From the NCBI GenBank assembly GCA_946803715.1, contig CAMPET010000148.1, forward strand, positions 1 to 35,631: a DNA stretch of 35,631 nt, read 5' to 3'. The DNA is from Beroe ovata (Eukaryota > Ctenophora > Nuda > Beroida > Beroidae). Shown piece by piece: positions 9,701 to 20,864 of this stretch (its first letter is position 1; the number at the start of each line of letters is the position of its first letter). The position numbers were made by a program, and so were the translations under genes. Under the pieces are notes generated by a model, which worked only from the letters and a program-made list of their open reading frames with translations, was not told the origin of the DNA and searched no databases.

Positions 9701-12561
9701 GGGTCAGCCCCTCGGGTGGGTTGAGAGTCACGTACATCTCCATAAACTCCGCTCCGAGCAACATTGAGGCAGGGAAACCCAGGAATGAAACCACATAGAG
9801 GAATGAGATTGCAACCCCGAAATTCTTCTGAGTGAAAATCTCGTCTATGAATGTAGGGCCGGCTATTCGTGGGGGAGCGTGCCCGATTCCTTGGAGGAGG
9901 GACCCTAACACAAACAACCAGTAGTACTTGTGATTCCGGACACCGAAATCGTCAGCATCATCAGCGGCGTCTTTTCCAGCTGGCCCCATGTTGGAAGAGG
10001 TATCGTTACACACGTCGTACTCACTGCTTGTGACATTGTGTTCACTGTTGCTGGTCATGTTTGCTGGTCGGGGATACTCAGCAAATAGGGTAGTGGAGGA
10101 GGGAATTAGGGTGGAGAGTACCACGATCAACATCCCGATGCCGATCCACCTTGTTTTCCGTGCACTACAATAGTTAGCAATCACCAGAGCCACGATAGTG
10201 CCACTGATATCATTTGCCATGAGAATGAATCCTGTCTGTTTGGAGTTCAAGTTGAACACTGATTCCAGTACTGGGATTATCAAACTCATGATACCAAACG
10301 ACATGGTGATGAAAAAGTTGCCCATGGCAAACACAGATGCAAAGATGATGGGTTTGTTTAGAGGCTCTAGAAAGCGTGGTCTCCAGCCAAAGTATCCCAT
10401 CTGAGTGATTTCCCGGTGAGACTCGTCCCAAATTTCCTGAACCTCCGTCTTCTGGTAGCAGTGACTGTTATCATGACAACAGTCACTGTTACCATGGCAA
10501 CTCTCCATATTCTCCAGCTTTTCCATGTTTTCAGTCATTCCAAGTGTCAGCAAGTATCAAACACACACAGAGAGAAATTATGCGGTTATCATAAGGGACG
10601 GAGATAAGCATGAGTTTTCGGTTACGATTGAAGAGAGAGGGGGGAGAGAGAGGGGGAAATCTGAAGTTGTTAAAACCCGGGGCTGATAGACAGAAATTGT
10701 CTAATCTAATAATATTCGCTAGACGGTGTCATCAAGATTAGGATTATCAAAATGTTTGGTAAATAATATGGGGTGATCCCTAGTCACGTGGTAAGTGCTA
10801 CTACTTGGTTCATGATATTGGAATATTCAGACAGGAAGTAGACACCGGCACACGTTGCCATGACGTCACCGTTGCCATGGTAACGATTCATTAGAATGTG
10901 TGCATCACCCTTCTGTAGAACATTGGGACGAGGGAATTTCCCGTGATTGAATGATCGTGGATCAGGAATCAGGATTTAGTACGGGTTATTAGTCAGTCAG
11001 TGCTCATTTGGGACATGTATCATAGAACAGCGTCCTTGTAAGCAGTAAACAGTGTGTGTTTTAGCATTAACAGAAATAGAGCACGGTGAATTGTACTGAT
11101 AACAGTGACCGCTTACCTGTATCTTATCAAACATCTTCTGAACCAGTTTACCACTCTCACTGAACCACTTTGAGAAGAGGCTATGGGAATTGATCTCCAG
11201 TAGCTGCCCGTAGCTGTATCTATCTGACAGTTGTATACACAACTTCTGTGCCAGAGCTTTACAAAGACTTGTCTTCCCTGCGGAAGTAGACAGGGTGGTA
11301 CTATACCAGGGTGGTATTACATGCGGATAGGCGGGTGACAGGCTGGTAATGGGGTGGTAACAATTACCAGTTCCGGGAGGTCCATGTAGGAGCACCACTT
11401 TGTTCCACGTGATCACATTAGGGTTTACACCGGCATCAGAGAATTTGAGTGTAGTCTTAGCGTAGTTCAGTAGATTCCTCTTGATATCCTGCAAACATGG
11501 AAAACAGATGATGAATTGAAACCTTCAGTGATCATAGTTGAATCAGCGAATCAATGCAGTTATAGACAACAGTCACATCCTGACAACAATGACTGTTACC
11601 ATGGCATCAGTCACATCCTGACAACTGACAACAATGACTGTTACCATGGCAACAGTCACATCCTGACAACTGGTAACAGTCACATCATTACAACTGGTAA
11701 CAGTCACATCATGACAACTGGTAACAGTCACATCGTGACAACTGGTAACAGTCGCATCCTGACAACTGACAACAATGACTGTTACCATGGTAACAGTCAC
11801 ATCGTGACAACTGGTAACAGTCACGTGATGGCGGTGATAGTTACACCTGATCGAAGACGAGGCTCTCCCAAACTCCCTGGAAATGAGCTGATGGGAGGAG
11901 CCAATGGGAGGCCGTGGTTATCGTTTCCCCGTTCTGTTCAATGTCCTCGTTACCAGCTTCTAGAGTAGGAGAAATGAGGAACTGTTATCAGAAATGAGTG
12001 TGATGAATCTCTCAATTAAAATCACGCATACTCACCCGGGATGAGTTACACTAAGTTTGCTAAGTCACTAAATAATCACTGAGCAACAATGGTAACCGGG
12101 TAACCCACCCTCATGATAGAGCTGGTAAACATGCACGTGCAAATCTCCTCCACTCTCTTCCTGTTCGTCTACTTGCACGTGCAGCACGTGCGCGCGCATG
12201 TACTCATCAGGGAATTCAGTGCCCTCTACTGGAACACTGTGACGTTTCTGTAGCTGCCAGGGAACATAGATGAGACAATTGGATTAATTCCAGTGGATTT
12301 TGTGTGAGCCACTCGACGATTTGGAGCGTCAAACAAATAACAATACCGGAAGATATGTAAAGAAGTAACAAAGTACAGTCAGCAGTGTTTATACAGGATA
12401 CTACACAGTGCACAGGATACTATACAGGATACTATACAGTGTACAGATGCTACTTCGGGTAGGTAAGCGGGGATGTGCTTGTGGCAGTAGCTCTTCAACT
12501 TGTCCCTGTCCTCTAAGCTGGAGGGAAGTTGACACACCTCCACATTGACTTCATAAGACAT
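6732..12561 (-). CDS. TRIP13: TRIP13 / PCH2 AAA+ ATPase (11 exons)
   Basis: This hexameric ATPase remodels HORMA proteins (MAD2, HORMADs) in spindle-checkpoint silencing and meiotic recombination. Exons in order: 12561-12438, 12228-12109, 11959-11847, 11488-11368, 11277-11117, 7777-7673, 7575-7488, 7402-7274, 7197-7117, 7035-6945 and 6858-6732. All phases agree, giving about 419 aa against 432 in human. The start is MSYEVNVEV. Walker A (GPPGTGKT) is split by a 90-bp intron, Walker B is FVLIDEVES, and sensor-1 is [20 protein letters not shown] and [14 protein letters not shown] are TRIP13 signatures. The junction of exons 1 and 2 is the least certain. Intron 5 is 3.3 kb and contains an entire SLCO gene on the same strand. 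The other introns are short, and two carry minisatellites. Confidence 0.95.
7778..8321. other. TRIP13 intron 5, part downstream of SLCO
   Basis: No gene is seen. A short GCGCGC-rich island lies at about 7885-7935. TTTATT at 7960-7965 is AATAAA on the minus strand, about 360 bases after the SLCO stop, and is a plausible poly(A) signal for it. Confidence 0.45.
8322..10538 (-). CDS. Organic anion transporter polypeptide (SLCO/OATP), single exon
   Basis: This is a plasma-membrane carrier of the SLC21/SLCO family, which exchanges amphipathic organic anions. About 738 aa are encoded from the first ATG at 10538 ([11 protein letters not shown]); the frame is open five codons further, but only with a TTG. 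About 12 hydrophobic segments are visible, with the family signature [12 protein letters not shown] before TM6. [21 protein letters not shown] and GPTFIDE are also typical. A Kazal-like extracellular loop lies at about residues 536-598 ([31 protein letters not shown]). N-glycosylation sites (NMTS, NVTS) sit in an earlier loop. Just before the Kazal loop is a four-fold 12-residue repeat. There is no intron, although OATP genes usually have many, and the gene lies inside a TRIP13 intron. It is intact, and the paralogue within the family is not assigned. Confidence 0.95.
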   Translation of the reverse strand: MTENMEKLENMESCHGNSDCCHDNSHCYQKTEVQEIWDESHREITQMGYFGWRPRFLEPLNKPIIFASVFAMGNFFITMSFGIMSLIIPVLESVFNLNSKQTGFILMANDISGTIVALVIANYCSARKTRWIGIGMLIVVLSTLIPSSTTLFAEYPRPANMTSNSEHNVTSSEYDVCNDTSSNMGPAGKDAADDADDFGVRNHKYYWLFVLGSLLQGIGHAPPRIAGPTFIDEIFTQKNFGVAISFLYVVSFLGFPASMLLGAEFMEMYVTLNPPEGLTPDSKEWVGAWWAGMFFPGVLLFLFSFIVLLFPRQMPAAKVVLQDKVRRGITSVLEKKNELERSLGDITRDMVPAFKRVLLNKALTCLIVGDIFLFLATGAYSYYPKLYALLFRLDYKSVGSIMGLSNIIGFGIGLVLSGALMKLREWQPRKLQLVYAIIRLSAVPFSFGIFLYCPSETYAGVDISYTQLATLNSSALETPTLNSISPNLDAPTLNSISPNLDTPTLNSISPNLDSPTLNSVSPNLDTPLSPDFPISLVDECNSECGCRTAFHQPVCDSDVTFFSPCHAGCHDVTLDSEGKVTHFSGCTCTKTGAAVPGQCGSRCPTRMYISLFITTIGTVIGFSGFAAHAYIYQRVVGEVDRTFTQGVRSSVTRALGTLPAPIIFGWVIDNFCTVWRTAKDGTVGNCLLYDIDRLILVYVFLRVGMNLMSGLLYLLCWWVYPEKQYSPVQEGGDEEQKV
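8962..9115 (-). repeat. In-frame 36-bp minisatellite inside the SLCO coding region
   Basis: Four units of 36 bp encode a 12-residue repeat of the type [11 protein letters not shown](T/A/S), at about residues 476-528. The repeat lies in the large extracellular loop before the Kazal-like cysteines. Units differ by only a few bases, so expansion is recent, and the frame is kept. Confidence 0.9.
10539..11116 (-). promoter_or_regulatory. SLCO upstream region within TRIP13 intron 5
   Basis: No coding sequence is seen. The stretch includes a GA-rich tract (about 10632-10660), CACGTG at 10785-10790 and an X-box-like palindrome at 10871-10884 (GTTGCCATGGTAAC). Any SLCO promoter should lie here, but no TATA box or start site can be pinned down. 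Confidence 0.35.
11565..11835. repeat. 24-bp minisatellite with CCATGG palindromes in TRIP13 intron 3
   Basis: About ten diverged units of the form AACAGTCACATCMTGACAACTGGT repeat here, three of them carrying GTTACCATGG. It fills most of the intron between exons 3 and 4. Open frames across it on either strand are products of the repeat. Confidence 0.85.
12385..12440. repeat. ATACAGGATACT micro-repeat in TRIP13 intron 1
   Basis: A roughly 11-bp unit (ACAGGATACT-like) is repeated four to five times directly next to the proposed exon 1 donor, which makes that donor harder to place. Confidence 0.65.
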
Positions 12562-13116
12562 CAGCTAGAGGAGAGGAGTTATTGGGGAGGAGGGTTGCTA
12601 TGGGTAACCAGGGGGGGTTGCTATGGGTAACCAGGGAGGTTGCTATGGGTTACAAGGGGGTTGCTATGAAAAGCAGGGAACCAGGTGGGGTTGCTAAGGA
12701 GGGGGTATAAACAAAGTGAAGAAGAATGGACTAAATCATTTGTAAATCTAGTGACAGAAATCCTTTGAAAGCATTCGGAGCAGCGGTATTCAAAGGAGAA
12801 TAAATTAGATGAAATAAACAATAGAAATAAAAAGGATAAAAGCACACCATTAACCAAAAATCTAAAACAAAATGATAAAAGTATGTTTTGTTATATCAAC
12901 CAACCTATGTCTTGTTTTATATTCTCTACAATGTTGTATATGGTTCTTATGTGGCGAGCATCACCACATTCTGATGAATCCAGTGTTTCTGATGCTCGTT
13001 ATCAAGTAAAACACACACACACAGACACACACACACACACACACACACAACCACACACGACCGCCCACACACACAAAAAAATGCAAACCCACAAACACAC
13101 AAAGACACACACAGAC
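12562..13116. repeat. TRIP13 upstream spacer: minisatellite, AT-rich DNA and CA tract
   Basis: A 22-27-bp repeat of GTTGCTATGGGTAACCAGGG runs at about 12590-12700. AT-rich unique sequence without a supported gene follows, then interrupted CA repeats at 13010-13116 leading into the gap. The TRIP13 promoter and the PARP1 3' end share this interval. Confidence 0.6.
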
Positions 13117-13339
13117 NNNNNNNNNNNNNNNNNNNNNNNNNNNNNNNNNNNNNNNNNNNNNNNNNNNNNNNNNNNNNNNNNNNNNNNNNNNNNNNNNNNN
13201 NNNNNNNNNNNNNNNNNNNNNNNNNNNNNNNNNNNNNNNNNNNNNNNNNNNNNNNNNNNNNNNNNNNNNNNNNNNNNNNNNNNNNNNNNNNNNNNNNNNN
13301 NNNNNNNNNNNNNNNNNNNNNNNNNNNNNNNNNNNNNNN
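13117..13339. other. Assembly gap (N) within a CA repeat
   Basis: There are 223 undetermined bases flanked by CA tracts on both sides. PARP1 stops 24 bases to the right, so its 3' untranslated region lies partly in the gap. Confidence 0.99.
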
Positions 13340-13362
13340 ACACACACACACACACACACAAA

Positions 13363-16300
13363 CTACCCCCTGCTCCGAGAATTGTAGTCAAATCTCAGCT
13401 GGAAGAGATACTTCACATTGATCTGGGCTACGTCGTAGACAATGTACTCGTTGTACAGGAGACTAGACTCCTCAGCATCGGACTGTTCAGTTGGTGGGCC
13501 GAGCGGGACCACACAACCGTTAGGGAGGGTGTGATAGGAGCTGGGTCCTGTCTTCCCACAACCTAGCATGGGAGATTTGGTAACTAGGGGTTTGCTAGGG
13601 TTGCCATCGTAACTAGGGGGTTACTATCGTAACTAGGGTGTTGCTATCGTAACTAGGGGTTTGCTATCGTAACTAGGGGCATGCTATTGTAACTAGGGGG
13701 TTGCTATCGGTAAAAAGGGGGTTATCATGGGAACTGGAGAGAGAAGCTACCTTTTGTGCTGTGTTTCCCTTTGGGAGGCTTGTTGATGTACTTTGCCTCT
13801 TGCAGAGTGTACATGTCTCCTAACGCAACTTCACACAGCAGTAACAAGCCAGTAGGATTAGAACGTGAAGTGTAGCAATAGTTTGCCGATTTGCTCACCT
13901 GATAATACAAAACTGTTTGCGAGACTGTCACCGCAACTGTCACTTGACAGATGAATCATTGTTACCACAGTTACCATGGCAACACAATAATTACCATGTC
14001 AGCAAAGTACACTCCTTTTCCGAACATGTAACCAGTTACAGGGGCTTCCGGGGGCGCTATTCTCAGTCCCTGAGACAGAATCCCAGCAAAGTTACTGATT
14101 CTGGAGCCGTGCCAAAGTAGCATTCTGTTATGTAACGTGCTGTACGGTTCTGTGTGGAACTTCGCCTCAGAACACGTGTATCTGGAGTTTTCTCCCTGTG
14201 AGAAGTGTAACATACATGAGTGTGACATACATGAGTGTAACATGCGCTCGTGTTGGGTGACATGTGTAACAGAAGTTTAACACATACGTAACAACATCCA
14301 CCGTGACACTGCATGAGCGTAACCATGCGTTACAAGTGAGCGCCACAACAGACAGTCAGGTACCTGTCGCTCAACTTTGAATATGTTCTCAATTTCTAGC
14401 TGATACTGGTCATGTGTTTCAGCGTGAGTACTCGACACATACTTCTTCAGTAGATCAAACTCCTGGAGAACAAGAGGTTGCTATAGCAGGTAGAATGTTG
14501 CCATGGTTATACGAGGTTGCTATGGTTGCTATGTAAGTTGCTGTTACCTCTGTGTCCCGCGGTAAAATACTCATCTCACACTTAAGCTTGAGGAAGTGGA
14601 TATCGATAGGGTCTTTACCCTGATCTTCACTATCTGAAATGAGGTTATGTTCAACATCCAGACTGTTACTGGTGTTGCAACCATGTATCCTAACATTGAT
14701 ATCAGCATAACATTGATCGGGTATAGGACTCTACGGCGTGCTTGTGAAGAGACGTATGTACTTGTGCCCTAAACTCCGCCGTAGCGTCCACCCTAAATTG
14801 AAAATCCGCCGTAGCGTCCACCCTAAATTGAAAAGTCCGCCGTAGCGTCCTCCGCCGTAGCGTCCTCCGCCGTACAGTCCTCCGCCGTAGAGTCCTCCGC
14901 CGTAGAGTCCGGACCCCCATTGATCCACAGTACACAACAACAACTCGAATACACATCATTTCTCTCTCACCACGTTTAGTCATGCTGTACGCAATCTCGA
15001 GTTCTAACAATGCTTCCAACATTTCAGTTTTAGTCTGTATCATTTCCTTACTATCCAGAATTGGGGGTTTGCCCATACCAAAATCGTGTGGAATCAGTGT
15101 GAAAAACCTGTCGGGAGAGAAGCGGGATGGAGAGATGAGAGGGTTATTGTGAGTATTCATAATGTCATCAGAAGTTTTATTCATATAGAATCCAACAGCT
15201 CAAAATCGGCTAACTTCAGTTTGGCAAGACTATATTGTCTACCGCGGGTACCACAGAAATTTATGTGTTCGCGTCGCGCGCGAAACAAATTTTCCAGCTT
15301 GATTTCAGGTGTACTTTACATGCGCGCAGCACTGTAAATCGGTGACCTACAAGCAAAATTGTGCTTGTAGTCACAGTATCAGACCTCCTTCTGGCTTAGC
15401 GCTGATGCCTGCAAAAACCTTTTTATTTTTGATTTGTATGACGATTCACGCCCCAGGAAAGCAAGATAGGCTTTCGATTCCACCTTTAATCGATTCAGCG
15501 TCCAAAAATACATGGGTATCAATGATACTTGTGTGCCCACCGAACAAAAAATTTTCATCACATTTTTCACCCTAACTTGGTAAATCAAAAACACAATCCA
15601 ATGACACCTGAAAGCGGAAAAATCGCCAAATTAATTTTTCCGATGAAGCATTTCAAAACATGTATTTCTGGCTTAATTTTGGACGTAGAATCCGAATTTG
15701 AAGTAATTTTTGGGCTAACTCATCGGCAAAGTATCGAGATTGTGTGGGAATGTGTTGGTATTATGTTGTTATGGTTACCTGGTTGATGCATCCACAATGA
15801 GAACTCGATTGACAGCTGGATCGTCAATGTAACTCTGAACAGCTGTCAGCACTGTGAATGCTTCACGTATTTGATTCCTGGTGTGGGGGAATGTAACCTC
15901 GAGAAACAGGATTGTGATTACTGATTACTAAGTGCACGTTGCTCACCTGCTAAGTTTTCCAAGAGGCATCTTGTTGAGATCAATTTCAAACTGCATCAGG
16001 GTGTCCTTCATTGCCTTAACATCAAATATCAGATTAACCAGATCTTGTATGCCTGTTGAGGAACGACGTCACACAGACAGATACACTGACAGACAGATAC
16101 ACTGACAGACAGATACACAGACAGACAGACACATTAAACATTACACACACACACACACACACACACATACACACAGACAAACACACACACACAAACCTGG
16201 TTCAAGTTTTGTCAGGGATCCAGGTTTAACAGAGTCGTCTATGTCATCACTTGGCCCATAGTCAACGTCAATCCGGTACATTTTCCCAGCTACTTTGCTG

Positions 16301-19300
16301 AACGGGTCACCCCACACATTACCCGTCTTTTCCTCATAATGGAACCTGGGCAGAAAACTTGCTACTATAACTATAGAGTTGCTGTAGCAACGCTCTTGTT
16401 TGCTATAGCAACACTAACGAGTATACAGCAACATAAGATGATAACTAACATGAACATATCAATTGCCCCATGAGGTGTTCTGAAAGAGTCAAACTTTGTC
16501 CCACCAATTTCTGTTCCTATCCGGCCCCACGCCCGAAACAGATCGTATTTGAAGTCGCCTCTCTCCAGAATTTGCAACTTGTAGTACGAATTCTTACCTG
16601 GAACAATTTCACGTTGACACATCACACCAAATACGGGTGTCAGTGATACGTCATCGGTCATACACTGGTGTCAGTGATACGTCATACACTGGTGTCAGCG
16701 ATACGTCATACACTGGTGTCAGTGATACGTCACACACTGGCGTCAGTGATACGTCAAACACTGGTGTCAGTGATACGCCATACACTGGTGTCAGTGAGTT
16801 ATGGTATCACACAGTATTACCTTGTGCAATATCAACAAGACCAAGTGTCGCAGCGTAAACCACTCCAGCATGATCTTTATACACCTGAACATGGTTTCCA
16901 TGGTTACAACATGATTATACTACATCAGATCACCGCTGGTACCATCTAACATAGTCTACCATAGTGACGACACTGCTGTTACCATAGTGACAACACTGCT
17001 GTTACCATAGTGACAACACTGCTGTTACCATAGCGACAACACTGCTGTTACCATGGAGACAACACTGCTGTTACCATAGCAACAACACTACTGTTACCAT
17101 AGTGACAACACTGCTGTTACCATAGTGACAACACTGCTGTTACCATAGCAACGTATTCCCACCTTCACATTGGGGTTGTCATGGAGACCGCTCTCTGTGA
17201 AAACTTCAGCACCGTTTTGTACGGTAACTTTAGCTCTCTTATTACTCTGTTCTTCACTGCTATGTTCCTCTTCTTTAGCTATAACAAGATTTGGCAAGGT
17301 TAACTTCTGGAAAACACACAGGTCAAGAGAAAAACAAACTCCTGAGGTTTTATCTACCACTCTCTTTCATGCGTTTTATATTCCTTCTTTTCTTCACATA
17401 GTCGTCTCCCTCAAATCCCGAGTAACAGACAGAACCAATGTCTGGCAGTTTGCCAGAAGTCAGTCCTGATAGTAGAGAGCCGTTACCATGGTTACCATTG
17501 TTACCATTCTCGAGTGGCATTCCAAACAAGAAACGTACCTTGTACCAGTTTCACCACATCCACTATAGGGATTTCCAACCCGGCTGCTCTCTTACTCATT
17601 TTGTTATCCACATCATCAGTTACAAGCACATTACACTTTGCTGTGAACTTTTTATACACTTTACCACCGTGTTGAGTCAGCAGCGGTCTTATTTCATGAC
17701 CAGCTCCGGCTATATCTGAGAGAAGTGTTCATACTACATATAACCTAACCATGAGGTTAGGTTATACTATATCTTGCAGAATTACTGATAAACCAATATC
17801 TAGTAGATATTATCCACCGCATTTCCACAGTTCACAGCACTATATACCTATCGTATCCAGAGGACAGCAGAAAACATAATCCTTGAAGTGAGGCCCCGAA
17901 TTCCCTCCTCCAGTCAAACTTACTGAACTTGGATCAGCTTCCATGAACAACCGTGTTCCTGAGCGAATATGTTAACAGCGCGCGAAACCGCAAAAAACCG
18001 ACCCTATCCAAACTATAGACATTTCTAGCAGCGCGCGCATGAGCCAATAATACGCGCCGCGCAGTTTTCTAACTTTCGGAGAATGTCCGTATTCAGTTAT
18101 GTCGTCGCGTGTTACACTAATGATCGTGTGATGATTGGTACATTGGCAATTTATTTAAGTAACTGCTAAATTACCTGTTTTCAGTTTGAGTTTAGCTAAG
18201 AAGTCAGATTGTTCTTTCACTGATTTGGGAATCACCCATAGTCTCCTGCTGGGTGTAGGAAGTGTGTTTGTACACTTCGTAAACTGTGAAACATCGCCTT
18301 TGCATTCGTATTGGTTGTCACCTAATATAGAAAAATATGTACAGCTAAAACTGAGACTCAAAGTTACTGATATTTATGAGCATTATTTCTACTTTCATTT
18401 AATACTGCTGAAACACACACACACACACAAAAACACACACACAAACACACACAGTTTTACTAGCTGAATACTTTCATGTGTGTTCACTATAACTAACAGT
18501 TACTGTGTGTTTAACTGTGTTAAGTGTTTTCACTAACCGAGGGAAAAGTAGTCAGAACCACAAATCGTACACGTCTCGTCAAATCGGCCAAATGCAATCC
18601 CATCACTGCATCTGTCTATCAACTGCACAAACATGTGTGTGAACTGTGTGTACAGTACCGAGAGTACAGTATAACAAAGTACACAATGTTACGTGTAGTT
18701 CTGTTTAGAATGTGATCTGTACACTATTTCCAATTGTGAAATGAGGGGTTATGTCGGCCCTTTACCTCTAAAACTTTGTCCGTTTAGGAGCTATCCTCAA
18801 ACGCTCCCTCAAATGCTCACCCAACTTACATGTTTTGGGTGAAAAATGGTTTTTGGCGGCCCTTAACCTGGGAACCGATTATCGGATTGACAAGAAATTT
18901 TGGTTGTCCGAGTTTCTAATTGTTCTCGAGCTATGATAGAACTTTAAAGACTGTAGCTCAATCCGTTTGGGAGCTATCTTCAAATGCTCACTCAAACTCG
19001 CATCTTTTGAGTGGATAAAGTATTATGGCGGCCCTTAATTTGGAAAATTATTGTCAGAATGACGTGAATTTTTGGTTGTCCGAGTTTCTTATGGTCCTTA
19101 CGCTATGGTAAAAGTTTCAAGACTGTAGCTTAATCCGTTTAGGGGCTATCCTCAAATGCTTACTCAAACTTGCATGTTTTGGGTGGATAGGGGGCTATGG
19201 CGACCCTTACCTAGAGAAACGATTGTCAGAATGACGTGAAATTTTGGTTGTTCGAGTTTCTAATTATTCTCCAGCTATGATAGAACTTTCAAGACTGTAG

Positions 19301-20829
19301 CTCAATCCGTTTGGGAGCTATCTTCAAATGCTCACTCAAACTCGCATCTTTTGAGTGGATAAAGTAATATGGCGGCCCTTAATTTGGAAAATTATAGTCA
19401 GAATGACGTGAAATTTTGGTTGTCCGAGTTTCTAATTGTCCTCGAGCTATGATAGAACTTTCAAGACTGTAGCTTCATCCGTATAGGAGCTATCCTCAAA
19501 TGCTTACTCAAACTTACATGTTTTGAGAGGATAAAGTGTTATGGCGGCCCTTAACTTAGGAAACGATTGTCAGAATGACGTGAAATTTTGGTTGTCCGAG
19601 TTTCTAATTGTTCTCGAGCTATGATAGAACTTTCAAGACTGTAGCTTAATCCGTTTGGGAGCTATCCTCAAATGCTCACTCAAACTCGCATCTTTTGAGT
19701 GGACAAGGGGTTATGGCGGCCCTTAATTTGGAAAATGATTGTCAGAATGACGTGAAATTTTGGTTGCCCGAGTTTTTATGGTCCTCGAGCTATGATAGAA
19801 GTTTCATGACTGTAGCTTAATCCGTTTGGGAGCAATCCTCAAATGCTCACTCAAACTTGCATTTTTTGAGTGGATAAAGTGTTATGGCGCCCTTAACTAA
19901 AGAGGTGATTGTCAGAATGACGTGAAGTTTTGGTTGTCCGAAATTCTCATGGTCCTTACGCTATGGTAAAAGTTTCAAGAATGTAGCTAAATCCGTTTAG
20001 GAGCTATCCTAAAATGCTCACTCAAACTTACATGTTTTGAACGGATAGGGGGTTATGGCGGCCCTTAACTTGAGAAACTTTTGTCAGAATGACGTGAAAT
20101 TTTTGTTGTCCGAGTTTCTAATTGTCCTCGAGCTATGATAGAACTTTCAAAACTGTAGCAAATGCTCACTCAAACTCGCATCTTTTGAGTGGATAAAGTA
20201 TTATGGCGGCCCTTAACTTAGGAAATGATTGTCAGAATGACGTGAAATTTTGGTTGTCCGAGTTGCTTATGGTCCTTACGCTATGGTTAAAGTTTTAAGA
20301 CTGTAGCTTCATCTGTTTGGGAGCTTTCCTCAAATGCTCGCTCAAACTTACATGTTTTGGGTGGATAAGGCGGCCCTTAATCATGAAACTAATTGTTGGA
20401 TTGACATACATTGCTTAACATACATAGTTTGACATACCCGAATATCAGCTCCATGAGTTGGGTAGTTGTTCAGTTCCAGCATTTCCCGCAAGTATTTGTT
20501 ATTCACATCTTTCAGCGCATCCCGAATCTCCAGTAGAAACTTGCTCTGTGCCTAAATATGTGTGAGTGTGTGTGTGTGTGTGTGTATGTGTGTGTGTGCA
20601 TGTGTGTATGTGTGTATGTGTGTGGGTGGGTGTTCACTGTTCATAGATAACTGAAACACACTGAGACATAGGTAGTGGTCACTCAGAGTGATTACAATGT
20701 GTTTACCTTGAGTTTTTTCTCATGTGAAGACAAGGGTTTCGGAGCATTGCTCGCTGCTTCCTTTGCTTTCCTACTTCTCTTACCTCCCTTACCTGAGTAA
20801 CAGTGAGTTGCTATGTTGTGTTGCAGCTA

Positions 20830-20864
<35 letters not shown>

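Noticed and set aside
11516-11968. 150-codon + strand frame with NSHI-TTG repeats
   Set aside because: This is a 24-bp minisatellite in a TRIP13 intron; the period is a multiple of three, so open frames arise automatically.
12216-12413. Extra TRIP13 exon encoding [14 protein letters not shown]
   Set aside because: No suitable acceptor was found, and exons 1 and 2 join in phase without it. It remains possible but is not needed.
12947-13566. Long open frames crossing the N block
   Set aside because: They exist only because N codons are not stops; the flanks are CA repeats. The real coding part on the minus strand is the last PARP1 exon (13363-13562).
14702-14960. Arg-rich frame (RRRTLRRR) as part of a protein
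   Set aside because: It is a 15-bp minisatellite read past the exon 19 donor; PARP1 homology stops at the donor and resumes at exon 20.
16634-16860. TGVSDTSY repeat frame as a secreted repeat protein
   Set aside because: It is an intronic 24-bp tandem repeat between PARP1 exons 14 and 15, with no start context or homology.
17739-17766. Interstitial telomeric repeat
   Set aside because: Only two GGTTA words per arm; a simple palindrome explains it better.
18725-20395. Self-cleaving hammerhead ribozyme repeat
   Set aside because: The 172-bp monomer was checked on both strands for a CTGATGA core with a matching GAA; none was seen.
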